A stretch of 64,000 nucleotides of DNA from Jingyaoa shaoxingensis (GTDB lineage: Bacteria; Bacillota; Clostridia; Lachnospirales; Lachnospiraceae). The DNA lies in contig NZ_JACRSZ010000009.1 in the NCBI RefSeq assembly GCF_014385005.1, forward strand, positions 62,001 to 126,000, given 5' to 3'. Of the stretch, positions 35,725-44,295 are shown piece by piece. The translations under genes were made by a program, and so were the position numbers. A model generated the notes under the pieces. That model worked only from the letters and a program-made list of their open reading frames with translations, searched no databases and was not told where the DNA came from. Positions within the stretch are counted from its first letter, which is position 1; every line of letters starts with the position of its first letter.

Positions 35725-38160
35725 ATGAAACATCAGGATCTGACATCAAAGATGACACTGGAAGAAAAAGCAGCTATCCTGAGTGGGAAAACAGTCTGGC
35801 AGACCATGGAGATTCCAAGACTGCAGATACCGGCAATCTTCTGCTCAGACGGTCCTCACGGACTGCGCAGACAGGCGGGCGAAGGAGACCATCTTGGTCT
35901 CAATGCTTCGCTGCCGGCAACCTGTTTTCCGACCGCAGCAACAATTGCAAATAGCTGGAATACGGAACTGGGAGAAAAGTTGGGATCTGCGCTGGGAGAA
36001 GAAGCAGCAGCGCAGAAGGTAGATGTTCTTTTGGGACCGGGACTGAATATTAAGAGAAGTCCTTTATGTGGAAGGAATTTTGAGTATTTTTCTGAGGATC
36101 CTTATCTGGCGGGAAAAATGGCAGCGTCCTACGTCAGAGGTATACAAAGTCAGGGCGTTTATGCCTGCCCAAAACATTTTGCGGTAAACAGTCAGGAATT
36201 ACGCCGCATGGCTATGGATTCTGTACTGGATGAGAGAACATTAAGAGAAATTTATCTGACAGGATTTGAAATTGCCATAAAAGAAGGAAAAGCAAAAGCG
36301 ATTATGTCCAGTTATAATGAGGTCAACGGAACCTATGCGAATGAGAATCCGCATTTGCTTTTGGATATTCTGCGAAAAGAATGGGGATTTGAAGGTATTG
36401 TGGTTACAGACTGGGGTGCAAGCAATGATCATGCAAAAGGTGTAGCCTGTCGTTCGAACCTGGAAATGCCTGCACCGGGGTTGGATTCAGCCAGAGAACT
36501 TCTGGAAGCTGTTGAGTCAAAAAAACTTTCGATGGACGAACTGGATCAATGTGTGGACGATCTTCTGGAGGCGATTCTGGAACTTTCCGTTCAGAAGCGG
36601 GGAGCAGAATTTGATCAGAAAAAGCATCATGAAATTGCCAGAGAAGCAGCAGAAGAGAGTATTGTACTTTTGAAAAATGAGAAACAGGTTCTTCCTTTAA
36701 AAGCAGGAACAAAAGTTGCGTTGATCGGAGATTTTGCCTTTGAACCAAGATATCAGGGAGCCGGTTCATCTATGGTGAATCCAACCAGGCTGGAGACCAT
36801 GGAAAACGAGATCATGCACTATGATTTGCAGCTGGCAGGAAAGTGTCGTGGTTACCGGCGTACCGGTGAAAATGATACAGCACTGGAACAGGAAGCACTT
36901 CATGTGGCCAGTCAGAGTGATGTGATTTTGTATTGTTTCGGACTGGACGAACTGAGCGAATCAGAAGGACTGGATCGTGCACATATGAAGATCCCGCAGA
37001 ATCAGATTGATTTGCTGGAAAAACTTTTTCAGTGCGGCAAACCGGTGATTGGAATCTTAAGTGCCGGTTCTGCAACGGAGATGACATGGGAAAAGAATCT
37101 GACTGCAATTGTGCATGGATATTTGGGAGGACAGGCCAGTGCATCTGCAATGCTCAATGTACTGACCGGGCGTGTCAATCCATCCGGTCATTTGAATGAA
37201 ACTTACCCTCTTGATTATGAAGATACACCGGCTTATCATTATTTCCCAAGTGAAGAGAGAACCGCGCAGTACCGGGAAGGAATCTATGTGGGATATCGTT
37301 ATTACGATACGGCAAAAAAACCAGTGAGATATCCATTTGGTTATGGATTGTCATATACAACGTTTGCTTTTTCGGATTTGAAAGAAGAAGAAAATGGAAT
37401 TTCTGTAAAAGTGACAAACACAGGAGATACAGATGGCGCAGCTGTAGTACAGATGTACGTATCGCTTCCAAAGGCAAGGGTATTCCGTCCGGAAAAGGAA
37501 CTGAAAGGCTTTACAAAAGTATTTTTGAAAGTAGGAGAAAGCAGAACCGTATCCATTGCATTTGATGATAAAACATTCCGCTATTGGAATAACAAGACCG
37601 GAGGCTGGGAAATCGAAGAAGGGGAATATCTGGTGGCAGTTGGAGAAAACTGTGAAGCAATTCATGAAACCATGACTGTGCATCGTGCAGGAAGTACAGT
37701 AGAAATCCCGGATGTTTATCAGAAAGAGATGCTTCCATCCTACTATAATGCTGATATACAGAATGTAACAGACAGTGAATTTGCAAAACTTCTGGGACAT
37801 GAAATTCCTTCCGGCAAGTGGAGCGGAAGTCTGAATAAGAATGATGCGATCTGTCAGCTTTATTATGCAAAAAGCCCGATTGCCCGTCTGATCTATCGTA
37901 TTTTAACAAGTATGAAGAATAAAAGCGAAGCAAAGGGAAAACCGGATCTGAATATTCTGTTTATTTATAATATGCCATTTCGCGGAATTGCGAAAATGAC
38001 TGCAGGAGCAGTCAGCCGGGATATGGTAGATGGTATGGTGACAGCAGTGAATGGTCATTTCTTCAGAGGGCTTGGACAGATTATAAAAGGATATTTTGTC
38101 AATGCTAAGGCAAACAAAGCCTATGAGAAAAAACTGGAACAGACAGGAGCAGAAAAATAA
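35725..38160 (+). CDS. GH3 beta-glucosidase (canonical order)
   Basis: 811 residues, no signal peptide or membrane segment in the enzyme part. N-terminal barrel: SDGPHGLRRQ, GRNFEYFSEDPYLAGK, KHFAVNSQE and nucleophile Asp229 (VVTDWGASNDH). Then the C domain (AAEESIVLLKNEKQVLPL), a fibronectin-like domain (PFGYGLSYTTF) and a further C-terminal helical tail of about 100 residues not usual for the core family. Likely cytoplasmic hydrolysis of imported glycosides, partnering with the membrane-bound GH3 14 bases upstream. Confidence 0.92.
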   Translation: MKHQDLTSKMTLEEKAAILSGKTVWQTMEIPRLQIPAIFCSDGPHGLRRQAGEGDHLGLNASLPATCFPTAATIANSWNTELGEKLGSALGEEAAAQKVDVLLGPGLNIKRSPLCGRNFEYFSEDPYLAGKMAASYVRGIQSQGVYACPKHFAVNSQELRRMAMDSVLDERTLREIYLTGFEIAIKEGKAKAIMSSYNEVNGTYANENPHLLLDILRKEWGFEGIVVTDWGASNDHAKGVACRSNLEMPAPGLDSARELLEAVESKKLSMDELDQCVDDLLEAILELSVQKRGAEFDQKKHHEIAREAAEESIVLLKNEKQVLPLKAGTKVALIGDFAFEPRYQGAGSSMVNPTRLETMENEIMHYDLQLAGKCRGYRRTGENDTALEQEALHVASQSDVILYCFGLDELSESEGLDRAHMKIPQNQIDLLEKLFQCGKPVIGILSAGSATEMTWEKNLTAIVHGYLGGQASASAMLNVLTGRVNPSGHLNETYPLDYEDTPAYHYFPSEERTAQYREGIYVGYRYYDTAKKPVRYPFGYGLSYTTFAFSDLKEEENGISVKVTNTGDTDGAAVVQMYVSLPKARVFRPEKELKGFTKVFLKVGESRTVSIAFDDKTFRYWNNKTGGWEIEEGEYLVAVGENCEAIHETMTVHRAGSTVEIPDVYQKEMLPSYYNADIQNVTDSEFAKLLGHEIPSGKWSGSLNKNDAICQLYYAKSPIARLIYRILTSMKNKSEAKGKPDLNILFIYNMPFRGIAKMTAGAVSRDMVDGMVTAVNGHFFRGLGQIIKGYFVNAKANKAYEKKLEQTGAEK

Positions 38161-38161
38161 C

Positions 38162-38722
38162 ATGAACAGATTAGCGAAATGGTGGCAGAGTTTTGACGGG
38201 AAGCATCCGATAGCTGCTCGATGGATTCGGGAAGGTGGGTTGTTTGTGATTGTCAGCAATCTGATCACAGTATTTAAATACGTTTTATTACAGTTTCTGC
38301 CAAAGGCATTTGCAGGACTTCCTGTAGTAGATTTTGGATGGCCGGGTATTCCGGTGACACTCTTTGGAGAAACTTTTAAATGGAATATTCTGGGGTATGA
38401 TGCAGCTCATGGTGGACTTCCGTATTTCTGCGCTTATATGATTGCTATGTTAGTTGGGGAATGTCTGAATTTTCCGTTACAGAGAAATGTGGTATTTCGC
38501 AGCAAAGGCAATCTGGCAAAACAGATCGGAGCTTATTTTCTGGCATTTTGTATCATCACCTGTATTGTAAATTCTATCAATTGTGTATGGGTGGCCATAG
38601 CAGGAATGTTTGTACCGGATTTTATCTACAATATCGGAACTACAGTGTTAAACGGAGGAGTATCCATGGTGATTTTCTTCTTTGTAAACAAAGCAATTTT
38701 TCCTTCGGAAGAAAATAAATAA
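38162..38722 (+). CDS. GtrA-like membrane protein
   Basis: 186 residues from ATG 38162, one base after the GH3 stop. About four membrane helices. LNFPLQRNVVFRSKGNL resembles the GtrA family motif found in flippases for polyprenyl-linked glucose. Roles in GtrA members include teichoic or O-antigen glycosylation; here the GH3 neighbours suggest glycan metabolism. The link to a substrate is inference. Confidence 0.75.
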   Translation: MNRLAKWWQSFDGKHPIAARWIREGGLFVIVSNLITVFKYVLLQFLPKAFAGLPVVDFGWPGIPVTLFGETFKWNILGYDAAHGGLPYFCAYMIAMLVGECLNFPLQRNVVFRSKGNLAKQIGAYFLAFCIITCIVNSINCVWVAIAGMFVPDFIYNIGTTVLNGGVSMVIFFFVNKAIFPSEENK

Positions 38723-38729
38723 AAATATG

Positions 38730-38767
38730 AAACAGCTTTTCACGATATGTGGAAAGCTGTTTTTTGG
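38730..38767 (+). terminator. Terminator after the GH3 operon
   Basis: AACAGCTTTTC (38730-38740) / GGAAAGCTGTT (38751-38761), followed by T4 and more. Confidence 0.85.
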
Positions 38768-38855
38768 TTAGCAAAGGAAAACCGACTTGTTTTGCAAAAA
38801 TAACAAAAAATATACAAAGGAACAGTGATAAATTGTTAAAAAATGACATGAAGTA

Positions 38856-38884
38856 TTGCTCAGAAAAAAAAAATCATGTATAAT
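38856..38884 (+). promoter_or_regulatory. Sigma-A promoter of the formate dehydrogenase operon
   Basis: TTGCTC (38856-38861), 17 bases, TATAAT (38879-38884), 42 bases before the NuoE-like start. Confidence 0.75.
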
Positions 38885-38926
38885 ATAGAAAAATGCGGTA
38901 AAAGAACACTAAAAGGAGGTAAAAGA

Positions 38927-39409
38927 ATGTTAGACCAGTCATACTATGAAAAGGCAGATGAGATCATCGCTTTGTACGGTCCAAAGTCCGCTTCACTGAT
39001 TCCAATTATGCAGGATATTCAGGCGGAATACCGTTATCTGCCGGGAGAACTGCTGAACTATGTCGCAGACAAGATTGGAGTAACAAGAGCAAGAGCATAC
39101 AGTGTTGCAACCTTTTATGAGAACTTTTCTTTTGATGCAAAAGGAAAATATGTCATCAAAGTTTGTGACGGTACAGCCTGTCATGTTCGTAAATCTCAGC
39201 CGGTAAAGGATGCAATCATGAAAGAACTGGGGCTTGAGGGAAAGAAGTGCACTACAGATGATATGCTCTTTACAGTAGAGACAGTATCTTGTCTTGGTGC
39301 CTGTGGACTTGCTCCGACCATGATGGTAAATGAGGACGTTCATCCGAAGATGACACCGGACAAAGCGGTAAAATTAATCAGAGAATTAAGAGAGGAGAAT
39401 AAGGCATGA
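38927..39409 (+). CDS. NuoE-like [2Fe-2S] diaphorase subunit
   Basis: 160 residues from ATG 38927 behind AAAAGGAGG. Thioredoxin-like [2Fe-2S] fold: four ligand cysteines in CDGTAC and SCLGAC spacing (C-x4-C ... C-x3-C). Family: NuoE/HydC/HylC, which carries electrons between NAD(P)H-binding subunits and iron-sulfur partners. With the NuoF-like gene and FdhA downstream it should form the soluble NAD-linked formate dehydrogenase complex, as in the electron-bifurcating FdhF2/HylABC type. Stop overlaps the next start. Confidence 0.9.
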   Translation: MLDQSYYEKADEIIALYGPKSASLIPIMQDIQAEYRYLPGELLNYVADKIGVTRARAYSVATFYENFSFDAKGKYVIKVCDGTACHVRKSQPVKDAIMKELGLEGKKCTTDDMLFTVETVSCLGACGLAPTMMVNEDVHPKMTPDKAVKLIRELREENKA

Positions 39410-41274
39410 GTATTACAAGCAAAGAAGATCTGTTAAAGAAACAGACAGAAGCTCAGGAAAAAATAGATTCCTATACCTGCCGTATTCTTGTCTGTTGCGG
39501 TACCGGATGTGTTGCTTCCGGTTCTATGAAGATTTATGAAGAGATGAAAAGACTCTGTGCGGATCTGGACGGAGTGGAGGTTGTAGCCCAGAAAGATGTT
39601 CCGCATATCGGTATTGCAAAAACCGGATGTCAGGGACTTTGTGAACTGGGACCTCTGGTTCGTATCGAACCACAGCATCTTCAGTACGTACATGTACAGA
39701 TAGAAGACTGTAAAGAAATCATAGAAAAAACGGTATTAAAGGGTGAGCCAATTGAGAGATTGTTCTACAAGCATGATGAAAAACCATGTGAACATCCGGA
39801 AGATATCCCTTTCTTAAATCAGCAGACCAGAATCGTTCTGGAACACTGTGGCAATATCGATGCAGAATCTATCGATGAATATATTGCAGCAGGTGGATTC
39901 CAGGCAGTTGTGAAGGCATTTTTTGAGATGACACCGGAAGAAGTTGTAGAAGAGATTACCAAATCCGGTATTCGAGGACGAGGCGGTGCCGGTTTCCCAA
40001 TGGGAAAGAAATGGAGCCAGGTAGCCCGTATACAGTCTGATATAAAATATGTAGTATGTAACGGTGATGAAGGTGACCCAGGTGCATTCATGGATGGTTC
40101 CGTAATGGAAGGTGACCCATATAAGCTGATGGAAGGTATGATCATCGCTGCTTATGCAGTAGGTGCCAAAGATGGTTACATTTATGTGCGTGCAGAGTAC
40201 CCGTTATCTGTAGCAAGATTAAAACTGGCCATTACACAGGCAGAAGAATATGGATTGTTAGGTGATAATATTCTTGGTTCCGGTGTGGATTTCCACTTAC
40301 ATATCAACCGCGGTGCAGGAGCTTTCGTATGTGGTGAAGGTTCCGCTCTGACAGCATCCATTGAAGGTAAACGTGGTATGCCTCGTGTAAAACCACCTCG
40401 TACCGTTGAAAAAGGTCTGTGGGAGAAACCTACGGTATTGAATAACGTAGAGACTTATGCGAATGTAGCAAGAATTATTCTGGACGGAGCAGACTGGTAC
40501 CGTACAATTGGTACAGAAGGAAGTACCGGAACGAAGACTTTCTCACTGACAGGTGCCATTGAAAATACCGGACTGATCGAGGTTCCGATGGGAACGACTC
40601 TTCGTCATATTATTTATGATATCGGCGGCGGTATTAAGAAAGGTGCAGCATTTAAAGCGGTACAGATCGGCGGACCATCCGGTGGATGTCTGGTAGAAAA
40701 GCATCTGGACGAACCGTTGGATTTTGACTCTGTTAAGAAGTTTAATGCCATCATCGGTTCCGGTGGACTGGTAGTTATGGATGAGAATACCTGTATGGTA
40801 GACGTAGCCAAGTTCTTCATGGGATTCACGCAGAGAGAATCCTGCGGTAAATGTGGTCCTTGCCGTATCGGTACGAAGCGTATGCTGGAGCTTTTGAATA
40901 AGATCACCAGAGGAGAAGGCAAGATGGAGGATCTGGATAAGCTGGAAGAGACAGCGAAATTTATTCAGTCTCGTTCACTTTGTGGTCTTGGCAAGAGTGC
41001 ACCGCTTCCGGTTATCAGTACGATGCAGAACTTCCGTCATGAATATGAAGAACATATTCTGGAAAACAAATGTCGCGCACATGTCTGCGAAGCTATGAAA
41101 GTATATACGATTGATCCGGATAAGTGTAAGGGATGTACTAAGTGTGCAAGAAACTGTCCGGTTAATGCCATCACGGGAGAAAAGAAAGAACCACATACCA
41201 TTGATCAGACCAAGTGTATCAAGTGTGGTACCTGTATGGATAACTGCTCATTTGGAGCAATTTCTATTAAATAA
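39406..41274 (+). CDS. NuoF-like NADH-binding iron-sulfur flavoprotein
   Basis: 622 residues. N-terminal thioredoxin-like [2Fe-2S] domain (VCCGTGCVASGSM), then the NuoF core with NADH/FMN motifs GRGGAGFPMGKKW and GDEGDPGAFMDGSVMEGDP, the SLBB region, the NADH_4Fe-4S motif (ESCGKCGPCRIGTKRM), and two C-terminal [4Fe-4S] clusters (KCKGCTKCARNCP, KCIKCGTCMDNC). Typical of HydB/HylB diaphorases of multimeric hydrogenases and formate dehydrogenases. Likely shared by the two FdhA proteins of this region. Confidence 0.93.
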   Translation: MSITSKEDLLKKQTEAQEKIDSYTCRILVCCGTGCVASGSMKIYEEMKRLCADLDGVEVVAQKDVPHIGIAKTGCQGLCELGPLVRIEPQHLQYVHVQIEDCKEIIEKTVLKGEPIERLFYKHDEKPCEHPEDIPFLNQQTRIVLEHCGNIDAESIDEYIAAGGFQAVVKAFFEMTPEEVVEEITKSGIRGRGGAGFPMGKKWSQVARIQSDIKYVVCNGDEGDPGAFMDGSVMEGDPYKLMEGMIIAAYAVGAKDGYIYVRAEYPLSVARLKLAITQAEEYGLLGDNILGSGVDFHLHINRGAGAFVCGEGSALTASIEGKRGMPRVKPPRTVEKGLWEKPTVLNNVETYANVARIILDGADWYRTIGTEGSTGTKTFSLTGAIENTGLIEVPMGTTLRHIIYDIGGGIKKGAAFKAVQIGGPSGGCLVEKHLDEPLDFDSVKKFNAIIGSGGLVVMDENTCMVDVAKFFMGFTQRESCGKCGPCRIGTKRMLELLNKITRGEGKMEDLDKLEETAKFIQSRSLCGLGKSAPLPVISTMQNFRHEYEEHILENKCRAHVCEAMKVYTIDPDKCKGCTKCARNCPVNAITGEKKEPHTIDQTKCIKCGTCMDNCSFGAISIK

Positions 41275-41280
41275 TGATAC

Positions 41281-41341
41281 CAGGGTCAAAAGATCGGAAT
41301 TCACTTAAGCCTGTGCATGGGTGAAAGATCTGGTGACCCTG
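41281..41341 (+). repeat. 61-bp nested inverted repeat before fdhA
   Basis: CAGGGTCA (41281-41288) pairs with TGACCCTG (41334-41341); inside it AGATC/GATCT and TTCAC/GTGAA continue the stem. No T tract follows, so it is not a normal terminator. The 13-mer at its left end occurs also at 21216. Confidence 0.55.
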
Positions 41342-41371
41342 TGTCAATAAAAGAAAAAGAAGGAGGCACGT

Positions 41372-44110
41372 ATGGTTCGATTAACAATTGACGGCTTTCC
41401 CGTTGAAGTCGAAAAAGGAACGACCATACTTCATGCGGCAGAGAAGTTAGGAATCAAGATCCCGACATTATGTTATATAGAGGATCTTCTTCCGGACGGC
41501 TCATGTCGTATGTGTGTGGTAGAAGTAAAAAACAACGGCAGAACAAAAATTGATACGGCCTGTACGCTTCAGGTATCAGAGGGTGACGAAGTACTGACTA
41601 TGTCTGAAAAAGTAATTGAATCCAGAAGAATGACACTGGATCTTCTTTTATCAGATCATAATGTACATTGTTTCTCCTGTGAAGCAAACGGCAACTGTAA
41701 GCTGCAGGACTACGCTTATGAATATGGCGTATCAGAGACTAGCTATGAAGGCGCAAAAAGCGGTGGAGAAATTGATGACAGTAATAAGTTTTTCCGCTAT
41801 GATCCAAATCTTTGTATTCTCTGTCATAGATGTGTCAACACATGTACTCAGCTGGTAGGACGTGGTGCTATTGATACAATGGAACGTGGATTCCAGTCCA
41901 TTATCGGAAATGGAGAGGGTCTCTGGGCAGACGGAACCTGTGAATCCTGCGGTAACTGTGTACAGGCATGTCCGACCGGTGCATTGGTAATGAAACGCAC
42001 AAACAAGTATCGTCCTTATCAGGCACAGAAGAGAGTGCGTACAACCTGTCCGCATTGTGCAACAGGATGTCAGATGGATCTGATTGTAAAAGATGGAAAG
42101 ATCGTGGATGTGGAAGGTGCAGATGGACCATCCAACCATGGATTACTTTGTGTAAAGGGCAGAAGCGGATCTTTTGACTTTGTAGATCATAAGACAAGAA
42201 TCCGTCAGCCATTAATTAAGAATCATGAGACCGGAGAATTCGAGGAAGCATCCTGGGATGACGCTCTGGATCTGGTAGCAAATAAGTTCACAGAACTGAA
42301 AAATCAATACGGAGGTGACGCGCTGGCCGGTTTTGCCTGCTCACGTTCTACCAATGAAGATATTTATATGCTTCAGAAAATGGTAAGAACAGTGTTTGAA
42401 AGCAACAATACCGATAACTGCGCGCGCGTTTGACACGCTCCTACTGTTGCCGGTTTGGCAACCACTTTAGGCTCAGGAGCCATGACAAATACGATTTACG
42501 ATATCACCCGTGAATCGGATGCTATTTTATTAGTAGGATCCAATCCGGAAGAAGCTCATCCGGTACTTGGAATGCAGCTGCGTCAGGCAGTGCAGCGCGG
42601 AGCAAGACTGATTGTAGTAGATCCGCGTGATATTGATATTGCAAAGAAGGCAGAAATTCATTTGAAATTGAAGCCTGGAACAAATGTGGCATTTGCCAAT
42701 GGCATGATGCACATATTTATTGAAGAAAATCTGATTGACCAGAAGTTTATCGAGGAACGTACAGAGAACTTTGAGGCTATGAAGGAAATGGTGAAAGATT
42801 ATACACCGGAACGAGTAGCTGAGATCTGTAACATTGATGCTGATGACCTGCGTAGAGCCGCAAGAATCTATGCGACAGCAGAGCGTGCACCGATTATGTA
42901 TTGTCTGGGCGTTACGGAACATCATACCGGTACAGAAGGCGTTATGTCTATGGCGAACATGGCTATGATGGTAGGAAAGCTTGGAAAACGCGGATGTGGT
43001 GTGAACCCGATTCGTGGTCAGAACAATGTACAGGGTGCCTGTGATATGGGTGCTTCACCAAATCAGTTCCCTGGTTACCAGAATATTGATAAACCTGGTA
43101 TACTTGAAAAATTTGAAAAGGCATGGGGCGTGAAACTGAATCCGAAGATCGGAACCAAAGCTACCGATTGTTTCCCGAAGATGGTTACCGGTGAGATCAA
43201 AGGTCTGTTTATTTTCGGAGAAGATCCGGTTCGTACCGATCCGAATACTCATCATGTCATCAAATGTCTGTCTTCCCTGGATTTCCTTGTTGTGGATGAA
43301 TTGTTCATGACAGAGACTGCGAAACTTGCAGATGTAATTTTACCGGGAAGATCTTATGCAGAAAAAGAAGGAACCTTTACAAATACCGAACGTCGTGTAC
43401 AGCGTGTGCGTAAGGCAGTAGAGATTAAAGGTAATACCAAACCGGATACCTGGATCTTTACAGAGATTATGAGAAGAATGGGATATCCACAGCCATATCT
43501 TACTCCTGCACAGATTATGGATGAGATTGCATCCGTGACACCATCCTTTGCAGGAATCAGCCATGAAAGACTGGATAGTGAAGAAGTGGCCGGAAAAGGA
43601 CTGCAGTGGCCATGTACCGCGAAGGATCATCCTGGTACAGAAATCATGCATGTGGGCAAGTTCGCAAGAGGACTGGGATATTTCCGTCCGGCAGCTTATA
43701 CACCGTCCATGGAACTTCCGGATGAAGAGTATCCGCTGATCATGATGACCGGACGTATTTTGTATCATTATAATGCCTGTGCGATGACGGATAAGACAGA
43801 GGAGATCAATGAGATTGCTCATACCTCTTTTATCGAGATCAATACAGAAGATGCCGAGCGTCTTGGTATTGCAGACAGAGAAGTGGTATCTGTTGCTTCC
43901 AGAAGAGGAGAAATTCAGGCAGAAGCCCGTGTATCCGAAAAGACGAATCCGGGTGAATGCTGGATGCCATTCCACTATCTTGGCGGTGCAAACTGGATTA
44001 CCAGTGATGCGCTGGATTCTATTTCCAGTACACCGGAATATAAAGTCTGTGCTGTAAAGGTGAAGAAAATAAATGAATGCGCAGGATGCTCAGAGTGTTG
44101 CTGCGAATAA
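41372..44110 (+). CDS. Formate dehydrogenase alpha subunit, selenocysteine form
   Basis: 912 residues when the in-frame TGA at 42431-42433 is read as selenocysteine (residue 354, context CARVUHAP). N-terminal [2Fe-2S] (LCYIEDLLPDGSCRMC), two [4Fe-4S] (CILCHRCVNTC; CESCGNCVQACP), a bis-MGD [4Fe-4S] (CPHCATGC ... LLCVKG), the molybdopterin-binding body and the C-terminal MGD domain. The downstream paralog has Cys at exactly residue 354, showing the UGA is coding and not a break. The last 12 residues are Cys-rich (CAGCSECCCE), absent in the paralog. Oxidises formate or reduces CO2, with Sec as Mo ligand. Followed by selA. Confidence 0.93.
42434..42471 (+). promoter_or_regulatory. Bacterial SECIS element in fdhA
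   Basis: Just after the UGA, GTTGCC (42446-42451) pairs with GGCAAC (42457-42462) around the loop GGTTT; CCTA (42440-42443) with TAGG (42468-42471) adds a lower stem. The stem starts about 12 bases after UGA and has G-U in the loop, as in known bacterial SECIS elements. Confidence 0.7.
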
Positions 44111-44119
44111 AAAGAAAAA

Positions 44120-44135
44120 GTAACTGATCAGTTAC
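44120..44135. repeat. 16-bp perfect palindrome
   Basis: GTAACTGATCAGTTAC, just after fdhA. It could be a protein site or a short hairpin; no T tract follows. Confidence 0.4.
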
Positions 44136-44148
44136 GATAAAAGTACAT

Positions 44149-44214
44149 AACTGCCGCATTGAGAAGAGTTCGGATGGAAGATCATCCTGAAAGTATCGAT
44201 ACGGCAGTTTGTCT
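44149..44214 (+). terminator. Terminator-like hairpin between fdhA and selA
   Basis: AACTGCCG (44149-44156) / CGGCAGTT (44202-44209) with an inner GGAT/ATCC stem, then TTTGTCTT, a weak T tail. Confidence 0.4.
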
Positions 44215-44263
44215 TAATTGGAGAAGACTTTTAAAATTGGAAAAGTAAAGTTTCCTCCAATTA
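44209..44263 (+). promoter_or_regulatory. selA promoter with flanking inverted repeat
   Basis: TTGTCT (44209-44214), 17 bases, TAAAAT (44232-44237). TAATTGGAG (44215-44223) and CTCCAATTA (44255-44263) flank the -10; the arms could be an operator or an RNA hairpin in the start of the leader. Confidence 0.5.
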
Positions 44264-44295
44264 GGACAAAGGAAAGAAGAAAACGGAGAAAAAAG

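Noticed and set aside
42455..44110. Separate second gene for the C-terminal part of formate dehydrogenase, or a pseudogene broken by a stop
   Set aside because: The stop is UGA at the catalytic Sec position, with a SECIS-like stem, adjacent selABC genes and a paralog with Cys at the same residue.
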